DNA of 19,288 bases from DRQF01 sp964559135 (lineage in GTDB: Bacteria > Planctomycetota > GCA-002687715 > DRQF01), in NCBI GenBank assembly GCA_964559135.1, contig CAZLGG010000073.1, forward strand, positions 1 through 19,288, given 5' to 3'. Under the pieces are notes generated by a model. It was given only the letters and a program-made list of their open reading frames with translations. It was not told the origin of the DNA and did not search any database. The position numbers and the translations under genes are program-made. Of the stretch, positions 7,537 through 13,807 are shown piece by piece (the stretch's first letter is position 1; every line of letters starts with the position of its first letter).

Positions 7537-9212
7537 TGCGCTTGCGCTGCGCCGGCATCGGGATAGCGCGGATCGACTCCGGCGTGAAAGGAAGCGCCCC
7601 CACGACGGTAGTTCACCTGGATGCAGGCGGCGATCCCTTGGCTCTTGACGAGATCGACGCGGTGGCCGAGTTCCTGGAGCCCGCGAACGATTTCGGGCCG
7701 CGCCAGCTTTTCTTCCACCCGGATGCGGTCGGGAAACCACTGGTGGTGAAACCGCCCCAAGTCCACGGCCCGCTCCACATCGAGCCCGAGGTCGATCACG
7801 TTGGTGACGACCTCGAACACCGTGTTGATGATCGTTCGGCCGCCCGGTGAGCCCACGAGCAAGACCGGACGCCGGTTCGAGTCGAGAACGATCGTGGGGG
7901 TCATGCTGGAGAGCATGCGTTTGCCCGGAGCGACCAGATTGGGTCGCGTTCCGATGAGTCCCGTTCTCGTCGTAAGGCCCAGCGACGGGTTGAAGTCTCC
8001 CATTTCGTCGTTCAACAGGAATCCCGCTCCATCGACGACGATTCGCGATCCATAGGAATTCTCCAAGGTGTAGGTCATGGAGACGGCCCCGAGATCGCCG
8101 TCGATGACGGAAAAATGCGTCGTGTTTTCACCCTCGGGCTGCGTCCAACCGAGCCCTTCCAGGCGGCTCACGGAGGCCTTCGACATGCTCAGATCGTTGA
8201 CGAGAGAGCGGGCGAAATTCTTGTCGAGAAACGGGGCGGTCATGTCCGGATCGTTGAAGTCGGGATCACCCAACCTTCGCGCGCGTTCCGCGTAGCCGCG
8301 GCGCATCACCTCCGTCATCAGGTGGATGCGACGCAGCGGATCCTTCTCGATGGGAAAGCATTCCAGCATGTTGAGCATGGCGATCAGCGTGGCTCCGCCG
8401 GACGACGGCGGGGCCATCGAGACGATGGTCCGACCCCGATAGGAACCCTCTAAGGGCGTGCGTTCGACGGCTCGGTACGCCGCGAGGTCCTCGCGGGTGA
8501 TCAGCCCACCGCCACGCTGCATCTGTGCCGCGATCAGCTCCGCCGTACGCCCACGATAGAAACCGGCTGCCCCCTCCTTTTGAATGCGCTCGAGCGTGCG
8601 GGCGAGGTCCGGTTGTCGAAACCGATCGCCCGGGGCATAGAACGAACCGTCAGCCCGATAGAAGACCTTCAGGCTGGAAGGGTGACGGGAGAAAGCGCTC
8701 TTCAGGGCCCGAAACTGCCGGGCGAGCTCCTCGGTCAAAGGAAAACCATCGCGAGCGAGGGCGATGGCCGGAGCGACCAGCTCCCGCCAAGGGCGCCTTC
8801 CACACTTCTTGTGGGCCAACCAGAGCCCGGCGACGGACCCCGGTACACCCACGGCCGTGTAGGACCCGTGGTGCAAGCTCGGGTCGTAGGTTCCCGACGC
8901 GTCGAGAAACATGTCAGGCGTCGCGGCGGCGGGCGCGACCTCACGAAAATCGAAGCTCGTGACGCTCCCGTCGGGCCTCCTTACGATCATGAAACCACCC
9001 CCGCCCAGGTTTCCAGCGGAGGGATGGACCACCGCCAGTGCGAAGGCGGTCGCGACGGCGGCATCCACCGCGTTGCCGCCGCGAGATAGGATGTCGGCCC
9101 CGACCTGCGATGCCACGACATTCTGCGCGACCACCATTCCCCTCGGCGTCTGGGAAGGGACGAGCGCACCAAGAGCGAGGACGAGAAGAAGCGTTTGAAC
9201 CCTTTGAATCAT
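7533..9212 (-). CDS. ggt: Gamma-glutamyltranspeptidase precursor
   Basis: 559 residues, close to the 580 of E. coli GGT, with an N-terminal signal peptide (MIQRVQTLLLVLALGALVP). The enzyme is exported, cuts itself and hydrolyses or transfers the gamma-glutamyl group of glutathione and related peptides. Visible family marks are GGNAVDAAVATAFAL, GGGGFMIVR, FREVAP with Arg90 for the glutamyl carboxylate, the NTTHFSV cleavage site with Thr364 as new N-terminus and nucleophile, NDEMGDF, and the GSPGG loop at 454-458. All catalytic residues appear intact. ATG 9212 is preceded by AGAAGGTGA; the frame is open further upstream but has no family-like sequence there. It is first in a two-gene unit with the GT2 gene, a pairing with no obvious biochemical link. 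Confidence 0.94.
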   Translation of the reverse strand: MIQRVQTLLLVLALGALVPSQTPRGMVVAQNVVASQVGADILSRGGNAVDAAVATAFALAVVHPSAGNLGGGGFMIVRRPDGSVTSFDFREVAPAAATPDMFLDASGTYDPSLHHGSYTAVGVPGSVAGLWLAHKKCGRRPWRELVAPAIALARDGFPLTEELARQFRALKSAFSRHPSSLKVFYRADGSFYAPGDRFRQPDLARTLERIQKEGAAGFYRGRTAELIAAQMQRGGGLITREDLAAYRAVERTPLEGSYRGRTIVSMAPPSSGGATLIAMLNMLECFPIEKDPLRRIHLMTEVMRRGYAERARRLGDPDFNDPDMTAPFLDKNFARSLVNDLSMSKASVSRLEGLGWTQPEGENTTHFSVIDGDLGAVSMTYTLENSYGSRIVVDGAGFLLNDEMGDFNPSLGLTTRTGLIGTRPNLVAPGKRMLSSMTPTIVLDSNRRPVLLVGSPGGRTIINTVFEVVTNVIDLGLDVERAVDLGRFHHQWFPDRIRVEEKLARPEIVRGLQELGHRVDLVKSQGIAACIQVNYRRGGASFHAGVDPRYPDAGAAQAQ

Positions 9213-9272
9213 CCGTGTCACCTTCTGGAAAGGAGCGCATGCGACGCACTGACTTGTCGCGGAACATAGGGC

Positions 9273-9278
9273 ATCATA
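9273..9278 (-). promoter_or_regulatory. Possible -10 box for ggt
   Basis: The minus strand reads TATGAT, five of six matches to the sigma-70 -10 consensus, about 60 bases upstream of the ggt start and inside the 94-bp divergent spacer to metX. No convincing -35 hexamer stands 16-18 bases further upstream, so this is a weak prediction. The spacer is too short for a SAM-type riboswitch in front of metX. Confidence 0.25.
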
Positions 9279-9306
9279 GCCTGCTGCACACCACGACAGG
9301 AGGACC

Positions 9307-10389
9307 ATGGCCAAACCGCCCGGAGCACGACACCTCGAGATCGGCCAGCCGTTCACCTTGGAACTGGGCGGAGCCCTTCCATGTCTGGAAGTCGCCTGGG
9401 AATCCTGGGGGACTCTCAACGACGCCCGAGACAACGCCATTTTGATCTGTCCGGCCTTTTCCGCCCACTGCCATGCCAAGTCCTCCTCCAAGGACCCTTC
9501 GGCGGGATGGTGGGAGCGCATGATCGGTCCGGGCGCGCCCTTGGACACGGACCGATACTTCGTCTTCTGCGCCTCTCTTCTGGGGGGATGTCACGGCACC
9601 TCGGGCCCCCTGAGTTCCAACCCCGAAGGTGACGGCGCCTACGAGGGGAGGTTCCCCCTCGTCACGATTGGAGACCAAGTCAGAGCCCATCTCGCTCTCG
9701 TCGATCATCTCGGCATCGACTGCCTCTACGCCGCCTGCGGCGGGTCCATGGGCGCGATGCAAACCCTGGAAATGGGCTTGTACCACGGGGAGCGACTTCG
9801 TCGCGTCATCGCCATCTCCGGAACAGACCGAACGCGTCCGGCCACTGCCGCGATTCGCCACTTGGGACGCCGAGCGATCATGCTGGACCCGCAATTCCAG
9901 GACGGCATGTACGGTGACACTCCGCCCTTTGCCGGACTCGAGCTGGCCCGAGAAATAGGGACCGTGTTCTATCGGTCTCAGAAGGAGTTCAACCACCGTT
10001 TCGCTTGGGAACCCGCCTACCGCCCGAATCTCAACGGTCCCACCTTCGAGGTCCAAGCCTACCTGCTGCACCAAGGCAAGAAGATCCTACGTTCCTTCGA
10101 CTCGAACGCGTATCTCCGTCTCTCCCTGGCCATGGATCTCCACGATCTGCATCGTCACGGGACGGAACTGAGCCGGCTGGCCGAACGGGTCGATAACAGC
10201 TACCTCATCGGCGGAGTCACGGAGGATCGTCTCATCACCATTGACGAACAGAAGGCCGTTCGCGACGGACTTCTCCAAGGCGGTGCTCACGTCGAGTGGT
10301 TCGAGATTTCCAGCGCCGTCGGACACGACGCCTTTCTGGTGGACGTGGAAGTGGTGGGCCGATTCATCGCTGCGTTTCTCGAGGCCTGA
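9307..10389 (+). CDS. metX: MetX-family homoserine O-acetyltransferase (or serine/homoserine acyltransferase)
   Basis: 360 residues, alpha/beta-hydrolase fold, cytosolic. MetX transfers an acyl group from acetyl- or succinyl-CoA to homoserine for methionine synthesis. Family marks are GWWERMIGPG, LDTDRYFV, GGCHGTSGP, the nucleophile elbow GGSMG (Ser147), FEVQAYLLHQG, FDSNAYL, an acid in GVTEDRL (Asp307) and GHDAFLVD (His340). The start has a strong ribosome site (AGGAGG six bases or so upstream). FSAHCHAKSS and the GWW region also resemble MetX homologues from xanthomonads, some of which act as serine O-succinyltransferases, so acyl donor and acceptor are not certain. No MetY, MetB or CysK neighbour is present. 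The gene stands alone, divergent from ggt and convergent with the small membrane protein gene. Confidence 0.9.
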   Translation: MAKPPGARHLEIGQPFTLELGGALPCLEVAWESWGTLNDARDNAILICPAFSAHCHAKSSSKDPSAGWWERMIGPGAPLDTDRYFVFCASLLGGCHGTSGPLSSNPEGDGAYEGRFPLVTIGDQVRAHLALVDHLGIDCLYAACGGSMGAMQTLEMGLYHGERLRRVIAISGTDRTRPATAAIRHLGRRAIMLDPQFQDGMYGDTPPFAGLELAREIGTVFYRSQKEFNHRFAWEPAYRPNLNGPTFEVQAYLLHQGKKILRSFDSNAYLRLSLAMDLHDLHRHGTELSRLAERVDNSYLIGGVTEDRLITIDEQKAVRDGLLQGGAHVEWFEISSAVGHDAFLVDVEVVGRFIAAFLEA

Positions 10390-10421
10390 ACGCCGGATTC
10401 GCCGGCCATGCCGTCCTCGAG
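10378..10421. terminator. Possible two-way stem structure between metX and the small membrane gene
   Basis: Nested inverted repeats span the 33-bp gap between convergent stops: outer arms ctcgagg (10378-10384) and cctcgag (10415-10421), inner arms gccgg (10392-10396) and ccggc (10402-10406). There is no T-run on either side, so intrinsic termination is only a possibility. It may serve both converging transcripts. Confidence 0.3.
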
Positions 10422-10422
10422 G

Positions 10423-10800
10423 TCAAAGGGTGGGCCAAAGGTGCCGGCCGCCCTGCCGTTCGGTATGCAACGTCATCGGCACCGCGGGAGCGACCCTGAC
10501 CGCCGGTTGCCGTTCCGGCGTCACCCGCTCTCCGATGATATGGATGGACAAGAGCAGGCTGGCGACGGCCAGTCCGGACAGCACGAAACCGAAGTGACGC
10601 CTCCATCCGGTGGAAACGTCCTCGATCTCTTGGTCGCCGAGAGCCAGGGACTTGAGGTCCTCGTCGAATCCTTCCGCGGTGAGGAAGGAGACAAAGGCTC
10701 GCAGGAGGTTCTCCTCCTCGATGAGGTGCAGACCCAAAGCCAAGGCCGATCGATCGTCCATGTATCCTCTGTCGAATCTCTCGGACTCGTTCATTTTCAT
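10423..10800 (-). CDS. Small single-pass membrane protein coupled to the ECF sigma gene (candidate anti-sigma factor)
   Basis: 125 residues. The first 65 or so are hydrophilic, Glu/Asp-rich and probably helical (EEENLLRAFVSFLTAEGFDED). One membrane segment follows at about 69-90 (FGFVLSGLAVASLLLSIHII), then a short Pro-rich tail ending WPTL. There is no Cys, so it is not a zinc-binding (ZAS) anti-sigma factor. The gene overlaps the sigma gene stop as ATGA, the arrangement usual for ECF sigma and anti-sigma pairs. Two start codons lie in frame: ATG 10800, whose GGAGG is too close, and ATG 10794, which has GGAGG at a normal distance, so the true start may be two codons later. The role as regulator of the neighbouring sigma factor is inferred from position and topology only; no known domain was recognised. 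Confidence 0.75.
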   Translation of the reverse strand: MKMNESERFDRGYMDDRSALALGLHLIEEENLLRAFVSFLTAEGFDEDLKSLALGDQEIEDVSTGWRRHFGFVLSGLAVASLLLSIHIIGERVTPERQPAVRVAPAVPMTLHTERQGGRHLWPTL

Positions 10801-11297
10801 CTCCTCCCCGCGTCCGTGAGGTCACGGGTCGCTTCTCGTCGCAAACGGTCCAACAAGAGTCCCAAACGGCGCCGGACGGTGTTGACATGGCAGTGTTCCG
10901 CCGCCGCGAGATCGGCCAGGCTTTTTCCGTCCACGAAACGACCCCTGACGAGCCGGAGTTCGTCCGGGGCAAGCCGCGCCTGGAAAAGGAGCTCGCGAAC
11001 CCAGCGGATGATCTCGCGTTCGGGAGCCGCCTGGGCCTCGGGCAAACCGTCGAGCGAGCGATGACCGAAACGAGCGTTGCGGCGTTTGCGGTCGATCAAG
11101 GTGGTATAAGCAATCCTTGCCAGCAGTGCTTTCGCCTGCGCTTCGGTGAGATCGCGATGGGCATAACCCTTCTCGAGGAATTTCAGGAGAACGTCTTGGA
11201 CGAGGTCGTCTCCCTGCGGGTCCGGGCAACCCAGGCGCCGGAAGAGACGGGCCAAAAACTCGCGTTTCGCGACGTAGGGGTCCTGTATGAGGTCCAA
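10797..11297 (-). CDS. ECF-type RNA polymerase sigma factor with TTG start
   Basis: 166 residues, the usual size of an ECF (extracytoplasmic function) sigma factor. Region 2 is seen in DDLVQDVLLKFLEKGY (about 30-45) and LLARIAYTTLIDRKRR (58-73), which bind the core polymerase and the -10 element. Region 4 runs from about 105 to 155, with LAPDELRLVRGRFVDGKSLADLAAAE and a helix-turn-helix ending HVNTVRRRLGLLLDRLR for the -35 element. No ATG or GTG is available near the domain start. TTG at 11297 follows AAAGGA with eight bases between, and is chosen for that reason. Upstream in the same frame the reading is antisense to the TIG gene and has no family resemblance. The following membrane protein gene overlaps by 4 bp. 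Sigma subgroup and target genes are unknown. Confidence 0.88.
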   Translation of the reverse strand: MDLIQDPYVAKREFLARLFRRLGCPDPQGDDLVQDVLLKFLEKGYAHRDLTEAQAKALLARIAYTTLIDRKRRNARFGHRSLDGLPEAQAAPEREIIRWVRELLFQARLAPDELRLVRGRFVDGKSLADLAAAEHCHVNTVRRRLGLLLDRLRREATRDLTDAGRR

Positions 11298-11401
11298 ACA
11301 ACCGTTCCTTTCACCGTGGCTCCATGGGTGAAACGGGCGGATTGACCGATTCCCACCTTTTTTTTTGAGAGAATTCTCCGACAGCCCCCCTCGGATCCCG
11401 T
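11298..11401. other. 104-bp spacer between the TIG gene stop and the sigma gene
   Basis: Besides the inverted repeat described separately, this gap holds a run of nine T on the plus strand (11358-11366) and a perfect 10-bp palindrome gagaattctc (11369-11378). The A-run faces the minus-strand transcript, so this is not a U-tract terminator for the TIG gene. No clear -35/-10 pair for the sigma gene was found. Confidence 0.5.
11309..11333 (-). promoter_or_regulatory. Inverted repeat abutting the sigma-factor ribosome site
   Basis: Perfect 7-bp arms tttcacc (11309-11315) and ggtgaaa (11327-11333) with an 11-base spacer lie just before the TTG start. In the RNA the downstream arm GGUGAAA runs straight into the GGA of the ribosome site. 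Folding would therefore partly cover it; a DNA-binding site is an alternative. Confidence 0.35.
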
Positions 11402-13327
11402 TCAAGGGTGAAGAGTCAAGGAGAAAAAGGGCGCAACCACTTGCGAGGGTTGAACATCGAGGAAGAGCCCAGCCATGTCGAAGGGCTGAGCCGCACCGAA
11501 AAATTCGTAGACGTTCGAGAAGGGCGAGGTGGGGCCCGTCGCCTGAGAAAGATCGACGACGGGGGCCGCGGAGATCCCGCCCCCCGGCGTCACGCCGACA
11601 AGAAGATCGATCCCCGGAGGGGGTGTGAACGCGAAGTCGTAAAAAACTTCTCCATGGTGAGAAAGCATGACCTGGAACGAAAAGGGCGCCCCGCCGCCTG
11701 GCGGAATGACGTCGACGAATCCCACCGTGCAGAAATAAGGGGTCAGAAACACGGCCACGAGGCTGTTGGGTCCCCACTGCCAATCCGCCCAATAGGAGGC
11801 GATCCGCGGAGGGCCGTTCTCGAATCCCGCAACCGTCGGCGGTCCCGAGGCTTCCGGACCGCCCAACGTGATCGTCCCGTTGGCGTTCACCCAGAGCTCC
11901 CCATACCATTCGCCGAAGAATGGAAAGATGAACCCGGTGTTGAAGGAAACGACCGTCGACCCGCCACTCGCGAGAGCCCCTGTGCCGAACGTGGTGGTCC
12001 AGGGGATGTAGGTGTAGGCGCCCGGCAGCGTGAAGGTCTCCCCCTGCCCGCTCACCACCTGCACGTCCGCGGGCCCCAGCGCTCCCGCCGGCGTTCGAAT
12101 CACGATCTCGTCCGGGGAGATGAGATCCGTGGTCACGGCGGGAGCTCCCCCCACAAAAACCTGGGTCGCTGCGTCGAAACCCGTTCCGCGGATCATCATG
12201 CCCGCCACGCCGACGGTCGGCCCCAAGGGAGGCAGGATCGTGGTGATGCGAAACGGCACCGAGGAAACCGCGACGGTCGAAGTTCCCCCGGCTGCCGGCG
12301 CGGCCCAGATCGTTTCACCCACGAGATCGAAGGGATGACTGGCACCGAAGCACTCGAACACCGGGTCCGACGTCGTGGAGGGCAGATCTGTGCTCAGGTT
12401 GACCGCTGCGGGCGTGAACGCCCCCGGCTGGGAAGCGAAACCCGTGACCTGCTCTCCCCCGGCGCCCTCGTCGATGCGCAACCAGACCAACCCGCCCGGC
12501 TCGAAGCCAATCGCCCCCGTCAGTCGATCTCCCGGATCTCCATCCAGAATGGGAACGTTGAAGTAGTCTACGACGACGCGCCCATTCGGGTCCTCGAACA
12601 CCGTGACGGCGCCGCCCGTCGTCGGGGCGAGGTCGCGCCAGGCCAGAGCCACTTTCGGGGTTCCTTGGGCAAACGCGGCGGCGGTGCCTTGAGGCATGGA
12701 GATCCCCGCTCCGAAACTCACGACCCCGTTCGAGGAGACCTCGATCTGTGTCCATGTCTGACCCGCGAAGGCGATGGTCGTCGTGACCAACGGGATGGTG
12801 AGGCTCTCGTCATCCGTGGAAAAACTGACGGGAGTGACCTGAGCCGACGTGCTTCGCAGCCGGGTCGCGGCCGAGATCTTGAAACCGAAGGGGTTCGTCG
12901 GATCACTCACGACCGCCTGCAATGACAGGTCCAACGGCTCCAGGTCAAGAGGAAGAAACTGGATGAAGTGGCCGGTCGCCGGAACGACGGCGTTCTGATC
13001 GGCGGGCGTGACGGGGGCGATGCCATTCACCAGAAGGACCAAGTCCGCCCCTTGGTGGAGATCGAAGAGTCCGGCGGCGCCGAAGTCCTCACCGGGAAAA
13101 TCGAGATGTCCGGCATAGATCAGGAATGGTTCGCCGGGAGCTCCCGTCACGTCGACGGTCATCACGGTTGGGACCGAAAGGTTGACGGAGATGGGATAAC
13201 TTCCGTTGTCCACGCCGTTGAAGGTCATCCCCGCTTCGAGTGAATTCGGCTGCTGGCCGGAGGTCATCGCAGCCATGAGCAGGACCGCAAAGAGGGAATA
13301 CGAAATGGAACGGGACCTGGAACCCAT
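11402..13327 (-). CDS. Secreted two-lobed protein with a central IPT/TIG domain
   Basis: 641 residues with a signal peptide (SLFAVLLMAAMTSGQQ, cleavage near 23). Residues about 361-442 form an IPT/TIG Ig-like domain (ITTILPPLGPTVGVAGMMIRGTGF ... VFVGG ... PDEIVIRTPAG). On each side sits a similar beta-rich lobe: about 190-345 (IEVSSNGVVSFG, KVALAWRDL, VVDYFNVP, ending FECFGASHPFDLVG) and 465-630 (LWVNANGTITLG, RIASYWADW, VFYDFAF, ending YEFFGAAQPFDMAG). They look like nidogen-type repeats duplicated around the TIG domain. Only three Cys are present and no C-terminal anchor is seen, so the product is probably released or bound to the outer surface non-covalently. The start has GGAG nine bases upstream. 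Function unknown; adhesion or matrix binding would be a guess. Confidence 0.82.
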   Translation of the reverse strand: MGSRSRSISYSLFAVLLMAAMTSGQQPNSLEAGMTFNGVDNGSYPISVNLSVPTVMTVDVTGAPGEPFLIYAGHLDFPGEDFGAAGLFDLHQGADLVLLVNGIAPVTPADQNAVVPATGHFIQFLPLDLEPLDLSLQAVVSDPTNPFGFKISAATRLRSTSAQVTPVSFSTDDESLTIPLVTTTIAFAGQTWTQIEVSSNGVVSFGAGISMPQGTAAAFAQGTPKVALAWRDLAPTTGGAVTVFEDPNGRVVVDYFNVPILDGDPGDRLTGAIGFEPGGLVWLRIDEGAGGEQVTGFASQPGAFTPAAVNLSTDLPSTTSDPVFECFGASHPFDLVGETIWAAPAAGGTSTVAVSSVPFRITTILPPLGPTVGVAGMMIRGTGFDAATQVFVGGAPAVTTDLISPDEIVIRTPAGALGPADVQVVSGQGETFTLPGAYTYIPWTTTFGTGALASGGSTVVSFNTGFIFPFFGEWYGELWVNANGTITLGGPEASGPPTVAGFENGPPRIASYWADWQWGPNSLVAVFLTPYFCTVGFVDVIPPGGGAPFSFQVMLSHHGEVFYDFAFTPPPGIDLLVGVTPGGGISAAPVVDLSQATGPTSPFSNVYEFFGAAQPFDMAGLFLDVQPSQVVAPFFSLTLHP

Positions 13328-13377
13328 GAGGACTCACTCCGTCGATACGATCGGGAATCTTGGCAAGCGCGGGGAGG

Positions 13378-13406
13378 ATTATACCCGGAAGAGGCGGGCC
13401 GAGAAA
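13378..13406 (-). promoter_or_regulatory. Sigma-70-like promoter for the TIG protein gene
   Basis: A perfect TATAAT stands on the minus strand at 13378-13383, about 50 bases before the TIG gene start. The -35 region is poor: TTTTCT or TTTCTC depending on spacing. The leader would be about 40-45 bases and includes the GGAG ribosome site. The -10 match is striking against the GC-rich background. Confidence 0.5.
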
Positions 13407-13415
13407 AAGAGATTC

Positions 13416-13432
13416 GGTCCCGAAACGGGACC
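13416..13432 (-). promoter_or_regulatory. Perfect hairpin-forming inverted repeat upstream of the TIG promoter
   Basis: Arms ggtcccg (13416-13422) and cgggacc (13426-13432) pair perfectly around aaa. Read on the minus strand, the hairpin is followed by a broken T-run (13400-13412, TCTCTTTTTCTC), which resembles an intrinsic terminator, yet no minus-strand gene is seen upstream of it. It could equally be an operator about 33 bases upstream of the -10 box. Confidence 0.35.
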
Positions 13433-13807
13433 CCGCGCCATGAATTAAAAAAGTCGGGCCGGATCAGCTGAGCTGGGTCCCCCATCCCCCCCACGGAGAC
13501 TTCGATCGCGAAAATTCGCGACAAGATGACCAACTCGCGTTCCGGCCCGAACAACCGCATTGTCGGCGACACGGAAGGACCCCCCAGTCTCCAACGTGTC
13601 ATCCGCAACAGCCCCCCAGGAGGAGCCGTCTGAGCATTTCACGTTGCCTATCGGCCGTCCAAGAGGGTTTTCACCTGCTTTTCAAGGTGAATCCTTACCC
13701 AGCGCGGACAGCCGGAATCGGGCAACACGTTCAAGTTTACCCGGGAAGGCGTCGATGTCAAGGCAGGAGTACTCTGGATGCTCCTTTGTCCCCTTCGGAG
13801 AAGGCCC

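Larger units (their letters stand above)
13328..13807. other. 480-bp divergent intergenic region with several inverted repeats
   Basis: No convincing gene is seen here. It carries the divergent start regions of the TIG gene and the 561-residue repeat-protein gene. Besides the promoter and hairpin listed separately, it holds tcgcgaa/ttcgcga (13506-13521, 2-base spacer) and ttcacct/aggtgaa (13670-13691, 8-base loop), both with perfect 7-bp arms. A 65-codon minus-strand frame (13445-13642) has no good ribosome site and no recognisable product. No tRNA-like fold was seen. No clear promoter for the plus-strand gene could be picked. Confidence 0.5.

Noticed and set aside
9213..9306. SAM-type riboswitch in front of metX
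   Set aside because: The spacer is only 94 bp, is shared with the divergent ggt start, and shows no matching stem set.
11358..11378. T-run plus gagaattctc palindrome as terminator of the TIG gene
   Set aside because: On the minus strand the run is A, not T, so it does not make an intrinsic terminator for that transcript.
11408..12925. Plus-strand open frame (about 505 codons) opposite the TIG gene
   Set aside because: Arg/Gly-rich shadow sequence; the minus strand has signal peptide, TIG domain and promoter.
13445..13642. 65-codon minus-strand frame in the 480-bp spacer
   Set aside because: No proper ribosome site, no recognisable product, and it crosses the palindrome at 13506-13521. Kept only as part of the possible small-RNA observation.
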